Shown one piece after another: positions 1-6,867 of a stretch of 64,000 nt of DNA; the first letter of the stretch is position 1, and the number at the start of each line of letters is the position of its first letter. A model generated the notes under the pieces. The model was not told the origin of the DNA. It made no database searches and saw nothing but the letters and a program-made list of their open reading frames with translations. The stretch comes from an uncultured Acetatifactor sp. (lineage in GTDB: Bacteria; Bacillota; Clostridia; Lachnospirales; Lachnospiraceae): NCBI GenBank assembly GCA_910584435.1, contig CAJUAP010000018.1, forward strand, positions 1 to 64,000, written 5' to 3'. Position numbers and translations under genes: made by a program.

Positions 1-906
1 CAGATGCCGGAGGCGAAGGAGCAGGAAGGGGTGGAAGCCGGAGGCCGGAAGGCATTGGAAGCAGGCGTTCAGCAGATGCCGGAGGCGAAGGAGCAGGAAG
101 GGGTGGAAGCCGGAGGCCGGAAGGCATGGGAAGCAGACGGTCAGCAGATGTGGGAGGCGAAGAAGCAGGAAGGGGTGGAAGACAAGTACCAGGAAACTGT
201 GGGAGTGAGTGTTCTGGAAGAGGCGGAAGTAAAATATCAGGAGGCGGCAGCATACCTGGGAAGATATCTGCAGGAGAAAGAGTATTATTCCGCACATACA
301 AAAGAATTGACGGCACAGCAGACATTAATTCTGGATCAGTGTTTTGAAATGTATCATTATCAAATGATTCTGGGCTGGGGCTTTGCCGCTGCATTATGTT
401 CACGGAAAGCGGTGGAGGCGGAAGCTCTGCTGCAGCGAGAACCCATTGCATGGTGGATGGAGGCGGTGCAGAATTGGTATACCTCTGCATCGGAGCGGTT
501 CAGGGAAGCATGGAGAGAAAACTTTCAGGCTTTGGCAGCAGAGGACGGGAGACAGAACCGTAAAATGATGCAGTTATACCATGTTTTAACAGCGCCCGCA
601 CCGGAAGCGGCAGAAGAAATCCGTGTGCAGGAAGGGAACTTACCGAAGGAAGATGTGGGGCAGACAGTGTGCGGCCGGGAAGGAAAAAGTGCCAATGTGC
701 CGGGGCAGTCTGCGGATGAGAGGCAGGCAGCCAGAGCGGAAATGGAAGTATTGGCGGAGAAACTGAAAGTGCAGATCCGCCTGCTGATAGAACAGCACCA
801 GGAACAGGCGGCACTTGCGGCGGTCAGGCAGGTGCTTCAATTTCTGCCGGAGGATGAGGAGCTGCAGGAGCTGCTGGAAAAATTGGAGGAAGGGCAGAAG
901 AGATGA
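1..906 (+). CDS. Repeat-bearing protein with TPR-like C-terminus (5' partial)
   Basis: The reading frame is open at base 1, so the true start lies upstream of the window. The visible N-terminal part is three copies of a 24-residue Glu/Lys/Gly-rich unit (PEAKEQEGVEAGG-type). After it comes a helical region rich in Trp and Ala, and the last 50 residues are Leu/Glu-rich and amphipathic like a TPR hairpin. The stop overlaps the start of the GT11 gene (ATGA), which implies translational coupling and a role linked to glycan synthesis. No catalytic motif is visible. It may be the tail of a large TPR-containing glycosyltransferase. The function is not recognised. Confidence 0.7.
   Translation, partial: QMPEAKEQEGVEAGGRKALEAGVQQMPEAKEQEGVEAGGRKAWEADGQQMWEAKKQEGVEDKYQETVGVSVLEEAEVKYQEAAAYLGRYLQEKEYYSAHTKELTAQQTLILDQCFEMYHYQMILGWGFAAALCSRKAVEAEALLQREPIAWWMEAVQNWYTSASERFREAWRENFQALAAEDGRQNRKMMQLYHVLTAPAPEAAEEIRVQEGNLPKEDVGQTVCGREGKSANVPGQSADERQAARAEMEVLAEKLKVQIRLLIEQHQEQAALAAVRQVLQFLPEDEELQELLEKLEEGQKR
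4..190 (+). repeat. In-frame 72-bp tandem repeat, about 2.6 copies
   Basis: The unit beginning ATGCCGGAGGCGAAGGAGCA starts at 4 and again at 76, and a diverged third copy starts at 148. A 72-bp period keeps the frame and adds 24 residues per copy. The first two units are almost identical over their full length, which suggests recent expansion. Confidence 0.9.
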
Positions 907-1790
907 AAATACAGTTTCTAAACGGAGGACTGGCAAATCAGGCGTTTCAATATATTTTCGCCAGGTACTATGAGCTATCCCATCCTGGGGAGATTATGTA
1001 CATGGATGATTCTTATTTCGCATTGAACACGGTGCACAATGGGTATGAGCTTGATAAAGTATTTGGAATCAAAGCACATATGCTCAGTGAATGCTTTGAT
1101 GATGAGGTATGGGGATTTATTTTAGAGGAGCGCAGGAAGGGGAAGAGCGTACCTCAGATTCTGTGTGAGAATGAGATTGAGATGTATATGATATCGGAGG
1201 TAGGAGAAGGGCATAAAACGTTTAATCCTTTTGATGGGCAGGTAGTTTCCCTCCCCTGCAATGAGTATATTCCTAAGATTCTGGACATGCCGGGCGATAT
1301 CTATTATCATGGCTATTGGATTAATAAAAATTGGTTCGCGGCGTATCGGGAACAATTTCTGGAAGAATTCCGCTTTCCGGAGATGACGGACACGAAAAAC
1401 CGTGACTATCTGAAGCAGATACAGGACACGAATTCGGTATCAGTCCACGTCAGGAGGGGAGATTATGTGACCCTGGGATGGGCAATGGAACCGAAATTCT
1501 GCCGCATGTGTATTGAAAAATTTTTAAATGGGGGGGGCAGTAAATGGGATGCATTTGTGTTCTCCGACGATATTCCATGGTGCAGAGAACATAGGGAAGA
1601 GCTGGGACTGACGAAATTTCAAAATATTACTTTTGTGGAAGGAAATGTGAAGGGGAAGAATTATCTGGATATGCAGCTGATGAGCAAGTGCAAGGGAATG
1701 ATTCTGTCTAACAGTGCATTTTGTTATCTGGCAGCCCTTCTGAATGTGGATATGCAGCGCTGCATGAATCCTACACAGAGAGAGGTGTAG
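903..1790 (+). CDS. GT11 alpha-1,2-fucosyltransferase-like glycosyltransferase
   Basis: This 295-residue protein should transfer fucose (or a related sugar) from a GDP-sugar to a glycan at the cytoplasmic face. The GT11 signature HVRRGDY is present near residue 180, and the N-terminus has the family pattern FLNGGLANQAFQY. The C-terminal segment SNSAFCYLAALL matches the conserved SNSSFSWWAA-type motif of the family. Length is normal for bacterial GT11. The start ATG overlaps the upstream stop, with GGAGGAAGGG at 885-894 serving as ribosome binding site. It closes a glycan gene cluster that extends left of the window. Acceptor and donor specificity cannot be read from sequence. Confidence 0.9.
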   Translation: MKIQFLNGGLANQAFQYIFARYYELSHPGEIMYMDDSYFALNTVHNGYELDKVFGIKAHMLSECFDDEVWGFILEERRKGKSVPQILCENEIEMYMISEVGEGHKTFNPFDGQVVSLPCNEYIPKILDMPGDIYYHGYWINKNWFAAYREQFLEEFRFPEMTDTKNRDYLKQIQDTNSVSVHVRRGDYVTLGWAMEPKFCRMCIEKFLNGGGSKWDAFVFSDDIPWCREHREELGLTKFQNITFVEGNVKGKNYLDMQLMSKCKGMILSNSAFCYLAALLNVDMQRCMNPTQREV

Positions 1791-1939
1791 GAGGAAGCCG
1801 CCTATGGGCAGTACGAATGACTAAAGAGGAGATTCGCTATGGAGAAAATGGAATCCCCTGTATATTGGAGTTATTAAATTGCAATGATAGGATGCCAGGG
1901 AGTAACGGTTGACTAATTCAAAAAGGGCAGGAGGTTTGT

Positions 1940-2326
1940 ATGCTTACCAGGGAAGATATTCTGGCCTATGGACTGACATTTGCAGACACTTATGTGGATA
2001 AGCCTTTTCATGATGATAATTGGGTATTGGTCCGTTACAGGAAGAATCAGAAGGCGTTTGCCTGGACTTATGTGCATGAGGGGACATTGAGGGTGAATGT
2101 AAAGGTGGACCCTCAGTGGCGTGATTTCTGGCGTCAGGCATACCAGGCGGTGATTCCCGGATACCATCAGAATAAGGAGCATTGGAATACCATTATTCTC
2201 GACGGCAGTATTCCTGATGAGGATGTGAAGCGCATGATAGCTGAGAGCTATGATCTCATCACAGGCAGGAATGGAGCAGACAAAAAGCGGAGTACAAGAG
2301 GGGAAAAGGCAAATATACGGAAGTGA
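1940..2326 (+). CDS. MmcQ/YjbR family protein
   Basis: The 128-residue product matches the MmcQ/YjbR (CyaY-like fold) family: start with a helix, a DDNWVLVRYRK strand pair, the conserved VNVKVDP segment and HWNTIILDGSIP before a C-terminal helix ending in YDLI. Family members are small, single-domain, and annotated as possible DNA-binding proteins, but no biochemical role is established. A strong ribosome binding site (AGGAGG) lies 5 bases before the ATG. The last ~15 residues are Lys/Arg-rich and not part of the family domain. It is a solitary accessory gene. Confidence 0.85.
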   Translation: MLTREDILAYGLTFADTYVDKPFHDDNWVLVRYRKNQKAFAWTYVHEGTLRVNVKVDPQWRDFWRQAYQAVIPGYHQNKEHWNTIILDGSIPDEDVKRMIAESYDLITGRNGADKKRSTRGEKANIRK

Positions 2327-2335
2327 ATATCAAGT

Positions 2336-3103
2336 TTGAAAGGGCGGAAGCGTAGTACAAAGAGCGAACAGGTGGAAGTAAAGCACAAACGGGTGGAGCG
2401 GCCTGCATTTCAATCGGTGGTTTTGTCCGGTGTATATGATATTAAGAACCTAAAGCTGAAGATACGGCCTGATGAAGCGCAACAGTATAACAGTCCATGG
2501 AATATTGCAGCTGAATTTGATGTGGATATGGAATTTTCTGTCGGTGATATTGCTGGTATGCTGTCGGAGTATGAAAAAGATTATCATACAGGGATGGATA
2601 TTTCTGCTATTGCAGAACTGCTGTATGAATATACATCTGGATATCCGTTTCTTGTCAGCCGGTTATGCAAGATCATGGATGAAAAGATAGCCGGAACAGA
2701 AGGGTACCTTGATAAAAGAGCGGTATGGGGCAGACAGGGAGTTTTGGAAGCGGTAAAGCAATTATTATCTGAGTCAAATACATTATTTGATGATATCAGG
2801 AAGAAGCTTTCTGATTATCCGAATATGCGTCAGCTGTTATATGAGTTATTGTATGGGGGAAGGGGATTTTCCTATCATGTATATGACGGGGAGTGGAATA
2901 TTGCGCAGATGCTGGGCTATGTGAAAGATTGTGATGGGAAGGCCATGGTCACGAATCGAATTTTTGAGACATGGCTTTATAACCTTTTTGCCGCAGAAGA
3001 GCAAATACAAAGTGCCATATATAAGGAAGGTGCCAAGCATAAAAAAGCAGGAGTAAGGGAAGTCAGATTTGGCAGTAAGGTGTTGGTAGAAGCAGTAATA
3101 TAA
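2336..3103 (+). pseudogene. Truncated AAA-like ATPase remnant
   Basis: The frame encodes the middle of a large AAA-like ATPase of the type common in Lachnospiraceae (about 500 residues with a C-terminal nuclease-like domain). Recognisable parts are SVVLSGVYDIKNLKLKIRP, the NSPWNIAAEFDVDM segment and YTSGYPFLVSRLCKIMDEKI. The N-terminal P-loop region is absent: only about 35 Lys/Arg-rich residues precede the conserved part, and the only start is a TTG. The C-terminal restriction-nuclease-like domain is also missing. Both ends are therefore lost, and the piece is most likely non-functional debris. Family assignment is from remembered sequence patterns. Confidence 0.65.
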
Positions 3104-3160
3104 CAAATGTGTTCCTTATTGGTGAAACTATGATAATATTTTTTGCAGGGTGAAAGCGTG

Positions 3161-3961
3161 ATGGCGGTGCATTTTTCAGATAGTGTTCAAAAGACTTTAG
3201 ATTGTTTTGTGGAAAAAGCAAGGGAGATATTCGGGGGAAATTTGACGGGAGTGTATCTGCATGGCTCTCTTGCAATGGGATGTTTCTGTCAGGATAAAAG
3301 TGATATTGATTTGATTGTAGTGGTGGAGGATGATATTACCGATGGGCAGAAACTGCAGTTTATGGAGGAAGTAACGAGATTAAATAAGACGGCTCCAGAA
3401 AAGGGAATTGAAATGAGCGTGGTGAAGGCGGTATATTGCAGAGAGTTTGTCTATCCGACGCCGTTTGAGCTGCATTTTTCCATAAGGCATCTGGATTGGT
3501 TTGAAAGAGCGCCGGAGGAATATATCAGCAGGATGAAAGGGACTGACCCGGATTTGGCAGCGCATTTTACAATTATAAATCATTACGGGATTGTGCTGTA
3601 TGGAAAGCAGATTGGAGAGGTATTTGCCCAGGTGCCCAGGAAGGATTATGTTGACAGTATCCTGAGCGATATAGAAAATGCCGGGGAGGATATCCTGAAG
3701 AATCCTGTGTATGTTGTGTTGAATTTGTGCAGAGTATTGGCATTCCTGAAAGAGGGGCAGGTGTTTTCCAAGCGTCAGGGAGGGGAATGGGGAGTGGAGC
3801 ATATAGATGCCGTGTATAGGGGAATCGTGAGGGATGCGCTTCGGTGTTATGCTTCCGATGAAATCATGGCGGTTGACAGGGAAGAGGCATGGCAGTTCTG
3901 CCATATGATGCAGGAGGCAATCGCTATGTACAGATTTCTTGACATACATCCAGGAACATGA
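3161..3961 (+). CDS. Aminoglycoside adenylyltransferase-like nucleotidyltransferase
   Basis: The 266-residue protein has a nucleotidyltransferase core with the signature HGSLAMGCF followed by KSDIDLIVVV, the Gly-Ser and Asp-x-Asp metal-binding elements of Pol-beta-like enzymes. The rest resembles the C-terminal helical domain of AadA/ANT(9)-type enzymes that adenylylate streptomycin or spectinomycin. The ATG at 3161 is preferred to an in-frame TTG at 3143 because AGGGTG sits just before it. Length is close to AadA. Sequence alone does not prove resistance; many chromosomal homologues have unknown substrates. Confidence 0.75.
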   Translation: MAVHFSDSVQKTLDCFVEKAREIFGGNLTGVYLHGSLAMGCFCQDKSDIDLIVVVEDDITDGQKLQFMEEVTRLNKTAPEKGIEMSVVKAVYCREFVYPTPFELHFSIRHLDWFERAPEEYISRMKGTDPDLAAHFTIINHYGIVLYGKQIGEVFAQVPRKDYVDSILSDIENAGEDILKNPVYVVLNLCRVLAFLKEGQVFSKRQGGEWGVEHIDAVYRGIVRDALRCYASDEIMAVDREEAWQFCHMMQEAIAMYRFLDIHPGT

Positions 3962-4024
3962 TAGTTTAAAAATGAGAGGCACTATAACTTTTGTGAGTAA
4001 CATTGAGAAAAAAGGAAATGAAAG

Positions 4025-4358
4025 ATGAACTTGGTAAAAGATTATAAACAATATTTTACCCCTCAGAAATTAGCAAAATATATGGTCAGTATTATAGACG
4101 ACAAATAAGAAGTGTAAAGAAAAGGTTTTGGAAAGTGGTAATAATGTTTTTGATGCATTTATACATATTGGCTGTTTTAAAGGAGATGTTGAATTTGACA
4201 AGCCTTTTAATGGTACAAGGGAAAAATATAAACAAGGAATTATAAATGCAGAAAGTGATAGCTATGATGCGCCGTTTTACGCTTTTACCATTAAGTCCAT
4301 TGATGATTACCAAAAAAAGATGTTATATATAATAGAGGAAATATTTAGAAATTGGTGA
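4025..4358 (+). pseudogene. DNA methylase-like remnants in two frames
   Basis: A 27-codon frame (4025-4108) encodes KDYKQYFTPQKLAKYMVSII, the typical N-terminus of N6-adenine DNA methylases (YFTP..LA.YM), and then stops. A second frame, open from 4098 to 4358, encodes about 85 residues with EFDKPFNGTREKYKQGI and SIDDYQKKMLYIIEEIF, which I do not recognise with certainty. The two overlap out of frame. The base composition is more AT-rich than the neighbours. The simplest reading is an internally deleted, frameshifted methylase or restriction gene next to the AAA-ATPase remnant. The second frame might instead be an unrelated small gene. Confidence 0.45.
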
Positions 4359-4446
4359 TTGTCTCTTTCATTTGTCTCTTTTATTTTTACACTATCATGT
4401 CTCTGGATGTATGTCAGGAAATTTTCCTATCTTGATAACCTTGTCA

Positions 4447-4490
4447 AAACAAGCCATAGTTCAGACAGGCCGCTGAACTGTGGCTTGTTT
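4447..4490. repeat. 18-bp-arm stem-loop containing palindromic repeat AGTTCAG...CTGAACT
   Basis: The arms begin AAACAAGCCATAGTTCAG and are complementary over 18 positions with one G-T wobble, closing an 8-base loop. The core belongs to the dispersed GTAACAGTTCAG family also seen near 13164, 22896, 35117 and 60879. It may act as a terminator for the upstream debris, but there is no clear T-run. Confidence 0.7.
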
Positions 4491-4514
4491 AGATGGGGCT
4501 GAACGGATGGTTGT

Positions 4515-4543
4515 TTTACATTTATTCTTGTTTCCGATATAGT
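4515..4543 (+). promoter_or_regulatory. Sigma-A-type promoter for leader RNA and XRE gene
   Basis: TTTACA at 4515-4520 and TATAGT at 4538-4543 are separated by 17 bases. A start near 4550 would give a 5' untranslated region of about 320 nt that contains the hairpin module and the structured RNA below. Confidence 0.55.
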
Positions 4544-4656
4544 ATAAGTATCTTATAACAATTGCGGCATCTGTCAGGACAGCAGTCCGGCAGATTTACG
4601 GATGATGAGCAGACGGAAGGTTGTCCCCGGAATTCCGGTGCCGGGTGGATGGATGC

Positions 4657-4691
4657 GGAACAAATTGCCACGAACGGCAATTAAAATAGTC
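4657..4691 (+). ncRNA. Hairpin module shared with the glmS leader
   Basis: The segment GGAACAAATTGCC, loop ACGAAC less its flanks, then GGCAATT, forms a 7-bp hairpin (4663-4669 with 4676-4682) and runs on into AAAATAGTC. Almost the same ~35 bases occur twice ahead of glmS (31371 and 31449), each time ending in AGTC at the first strand of a long helix. It is absent from the copy at 55524, where coding sequence abuts. Confidence 0.7.
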
Positions 4692-4866
4692 CAGCTAAGA
4701 AATGTCAATCCATTTATTAAAAATGTTTAGCTGGACAGGTGAGGCTGTGAAGGCGCACGAGAGCAAATTTCATAAGATTACTTACGAATGAAATTTGTCT
4801 CTCCCATGTGTGCGCCGAAAGAACCTCACCCTTTAGTGCCGTCGCGCGGCGACTAAAAATAGGAGG
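4689..4866 (+). ncRNA. Structured 5'-leader RNA, copy 1 (upstream of XRE-FlhA gene)
   Basis: Helices visible by eye are: GTCCAGCTAA 4689-4698 with 4727-4736; GGTGAGG 4738-4744 with CCTCACC 4824-4830; GGCGCAC 4752-4758 with GTGCGCC 4810-4816; a long arm 4759-4773 with 4788-4803; and GTCGC 4841-4845 with GCGAC 4849-4853. The two central helices are separated by a purine-rich internal loop (CTGTGAA opposite GAAAGAA). The AGGAGG site at 4861-4866 follows at once and the start codon is at 4874. A near copy sits at 55524-55702 before another gene. The CCTC strand could alternatively pair with the GAGG of the ribosome binding site, so translational control is plausible. I do not recognise a known riboswitch class. 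Confidence 0.75.
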
Positions 4867-4873
4867 AACGATA

Positions 4874-5761
4874 ATGAGCGACAAGATGAATGAATTGACG
4901 CAGATTGGCAGCAGGTTATCCGTATGCCGCCAGAACAAGAATATGACACAGGAGGAACTGGCTTACAGGCTTGGGGTTACGCCGCAGGCTTTGAGCAAAT
5001 GGGAGAGGGGGGTCAGTTTTCCGGATATTTCCATGCTGGCGGACATTTCCCGGCTGCTGGAGGTTAGTACGGATTATCTCCTGGGGATTGGTATTGGGAT
5101 GCAGGACGGGGCAGGGAGTGATGAAAGGGCAATGCAGCTTGAAATAGGCAGGAATTTGAACAGTTGTATGGAAGCACCGGAGTTAGTATTCAGCATGGAT
5201 CTGGTTCCGCTGTTTGTGGATAATAAATTTGTGCCTAAGATTCAGAAGATGCGAAGAAAGCTGTCCCGTTTCGGTATTCTTCTGCCCGTCGTCAGGCTTA
5301 GAGATGATGAGATGCTGAAAGGTCAGGAATTTATGATTCTTGCCTATCATAATGTGTTGTATTCCGAGGTCCTGGAAACCGTCAATGATGATACGGTGGA
5401 TTATATGCTTAAGAAGCTGGAGGAGACTGTGACAGCAAAATATGATGAGATTTTGAATCCTGATCTTGTCAAGAATCTGGTAGATTATTTGAAAACAGGA
5501 TATCCAGCTTTGATTGAGGGTGTGGTTCCGGAGAGAATACCTTATTGCCTGTTGATGGAGGTTATGAAGAAGGTGTTCGTCAGGGGGTATGGCCCTGCTT
5601 ATCTGCCTAAGATAATAGAGATTATGAACTGTGCGCTGTATCATGAACAGAGATTGTCAGTGGAGGAATTGGCCCTCAGGGTTGTGTGTAAGATTGAACG
5701 GGAAGATAATTTCCAGGCGGTGATGCGTAAGAGAGAAGAAATGCGCGAAGCCGGAAGATAA
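4874..5761 (+). CDS. XRE-family HTH protein fused to FlhA C-terminal-like domain
   Basis: Residues 10-70 form a clear Cro/CI-type helix-turn-helix (MTQEELAYRLGVTPQALSKW). Residues ~104-275 resemble the cytoplasmic domain of the flagellar export protein FlhA: the MDLVPLFVDN start, IRR-like MRRKL then LPVVRLRDD, the DLVKNLVDYLKTGYPALIEGVVP block, and a final helical block like the 'QRVLQNLL...VSIRDL' region of FlhA. No membrane segments are present, so this is a soluble regulator carrying an FlhA-like module, not an export gate. ATG 4874 is chosen because AGGAGG lies 7 bases upstream; an earlier in-frame ATG at 4808 falls inside the leader RNA. A terminator follows. Confidence 0.7.
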   Translation: MSDKMNELTQIGSRLSVCRQNKNMTQEELAYRLGVTPQALSKWERGVSFPDISMLADISRLLEVSTDYLLGIGIGMQDGAGSDERAMQLEIGRNLNSCMEAPELVFSMDLVPLFVDNKFVPKIQKMRRKLSRFGILLPVVRLRDDEMLKGQEFMILAYHNVLYSEVLETVNDDTVDYMLKKLEETVTAKYDEILNPDLVKNLVDYLKTGYPALIEGVVPERIPYCLLMEVMKKVFVRGYGPAYLPKIIEIMNCALYHEQRLSVEELALRVVCKIEREDNFQAVMRKREEMREAGR

Positions 5762-5773
5762 GAAGAGAGATGG

Positions 5774-5817
5774 AAACGCTGCAAAGCCTTGTATTTTGGG
5801 GAAGTGCAGCGTTTTTT
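5774..5817 (+). terminator. Rho-independent terminator after XRE gene
   Basis: AACGCTGC (5775-5782) pairs with GCAGCGTT (5806-5813) and is followed by a T-run ending at 5817. It separates the regulator from the truA promoter. Confidence 0.85.
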
Positions 5818-5831
5818 ATGGGACTTTTATT

Positions 5832-5860
5832 TTGACAAGTATTGGATAGGGCGATATAAT
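5832..5860 (+). promoter_or_regulatory. Consensus sigma-A promoter upstream of truA
   Basis: TTGACA at 5832-5837 and TATAAT at 5855-5860 with exactly 17 bases between them: both boxes are perfect consensus. The truA start is about 175 bases downstream. Confidence 0.85.
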
Positions 5861-6039
5861 AATTGAGAGAAGTGCATACGAAAAGGTAATGTGCGAATGC
5901 AAAGAGCATTTCTGGCACATATGCATCATCAGGGCGAGGGCAGGTGTGAAGGGAGTTATTGGAAAGAACGGATTCCGGCCATGGGAACTTTGCCTGGGGA
6001 AATCTGCACTTGAAGAAGGTTATGATCGGAGGGATTGTC

Positions 6040-6777
6040 ATGAAGAATTATAAATTTATCATAGAATATGACGGTACCCGTTACTATGGCTGGCAGCGGC
6101 AGCCCGGACAGAATACCATACAGGGGAAGCTGGAGAGTGTATTGGGGCGGATGTGCGACAGCCGGGTAGAGGTAATCGGTGCAGGGCGCACAGATGCAGG
6201 TGTTCATGCCAGGGCTATGGTGGCCAATGCCTGTTTGGAGACGGAGTTTTCATGCGACGAGGTTCGCAGGTACGTGAATACATATCTGCCGGAAGATATT
6301 GCGGTGAAGGAAGTGCGTGAGGCATCGCCAAGGTTTCATGCCCGTTATAATGCCATTGGCAAGACATATTGCTATACTTGTTATGACGGGGAGGTGAAGC
6401 CGGTATTCGACAGGAAGTATTATACCCCATTGGAAGAGCGTCCTGATTTGGAGTGTATGCGGCAGGCGGCAGCGGTTTTGGAAGGAGAGCATGACTTTCG
6501 GAATTTCTGTGTCAATCCCAGGATGAAGAAGTCAACGGTACGGCTGGTGGACAGGATAGAGATAGAACGGGAGGGTGGTTACCTGCGGTTTATTTTCCAC
6601 GGGACAGGATTCCTGCAGAATATGGTAAGGATTATAGTGGGAACATTGCTGGAAGTGGGGTATGGCAGGATGAGTGTGGAACAGGTGGCGGAGGTACTGG
6701 CCAATCCTGAGCGGCAGAAAGCCGGCCCTACGGCTCCGGCGCAGGGGCTCTGCCTTGTAGGGGTGGATTATGATTGA
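6040..6777 (+). CDS. truA: tRNA pseudouridine(38-40) synthase TruA
   Basis: TruA isomerises uridines 38-40 of the tRNA anticodon arm in the cytoplasm. The 245-residue protein shows the N-terminal IEYDGTRYYGWQRQPG motif, the catalytic Asp in GAGRTDAGVHA and the C-terminal FLQNMVRIIVGTLLEVG segment, all typical. The ATG at 6040 follows GGAGGGA and matches the family N-terminus; an upstream in-frame start at 5959 would add 27 residues without family support. It is transcribed from a consensus promoter at 5832-5860 and is followed closely by the uridine-kinase-like gene. Confidence 0.96.
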   Translation: MKNYKFIIEYDGTRYYGWQRQPGQNTIQGKLESVLGRMCDSRVEVIGAGRTDAGVHARAMVANACLETEFSCDEVRRYVNTYLPEDIAVKEVREASPRFHARYNAIGKTYCYTCYDGEVKPVFDRKYYTPLEERPDLECMRQAAAVLEGEHDFRNFCVNPRMKKSTVRLVDRIEIEREGGYLRFIFHGTGFLQNMVRIIVGTLLEVGYGRMSVEQVAEVLANPERQKAGPTAPAQGLCLVGVDYD

Positions 6778-6787
6778 AGAGAGGGCG

Positions 6788-6855
6788 GATTGCCTGTGCC
6801 GCAGAGAGGGGATGAAGCCGGCCTCTTTGGCCGGCATGTCAGAAAGTGTGAGAAA
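6788..6855 (+). repeat. Dispersed palindromic repeat (GATTGTTTGTGCCG family), copy 1
   Basis: The copy reads GATTGCCTGTGCCG, then a hairpin GCCGGCC...GGCCGGC, then CATGTCAGAAAGTGTGAG. The head and tail recur at 46618 and 58871, and hairpin variants at 24926 and 26669. It lies just before the next coding region, overlapping the upstream part of its open frame. Confidence 0.6.
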
Positions 6856-6867
6856 TTGGTGGAGAGT

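Noticed and set aside
4800..4830. Group II intron 5' end (GTGCGCC)
   Set aside because: Only a seven-base match; no domain V or reverse transcriptase, and the bases are explained by a helix strand of the leader RNA.
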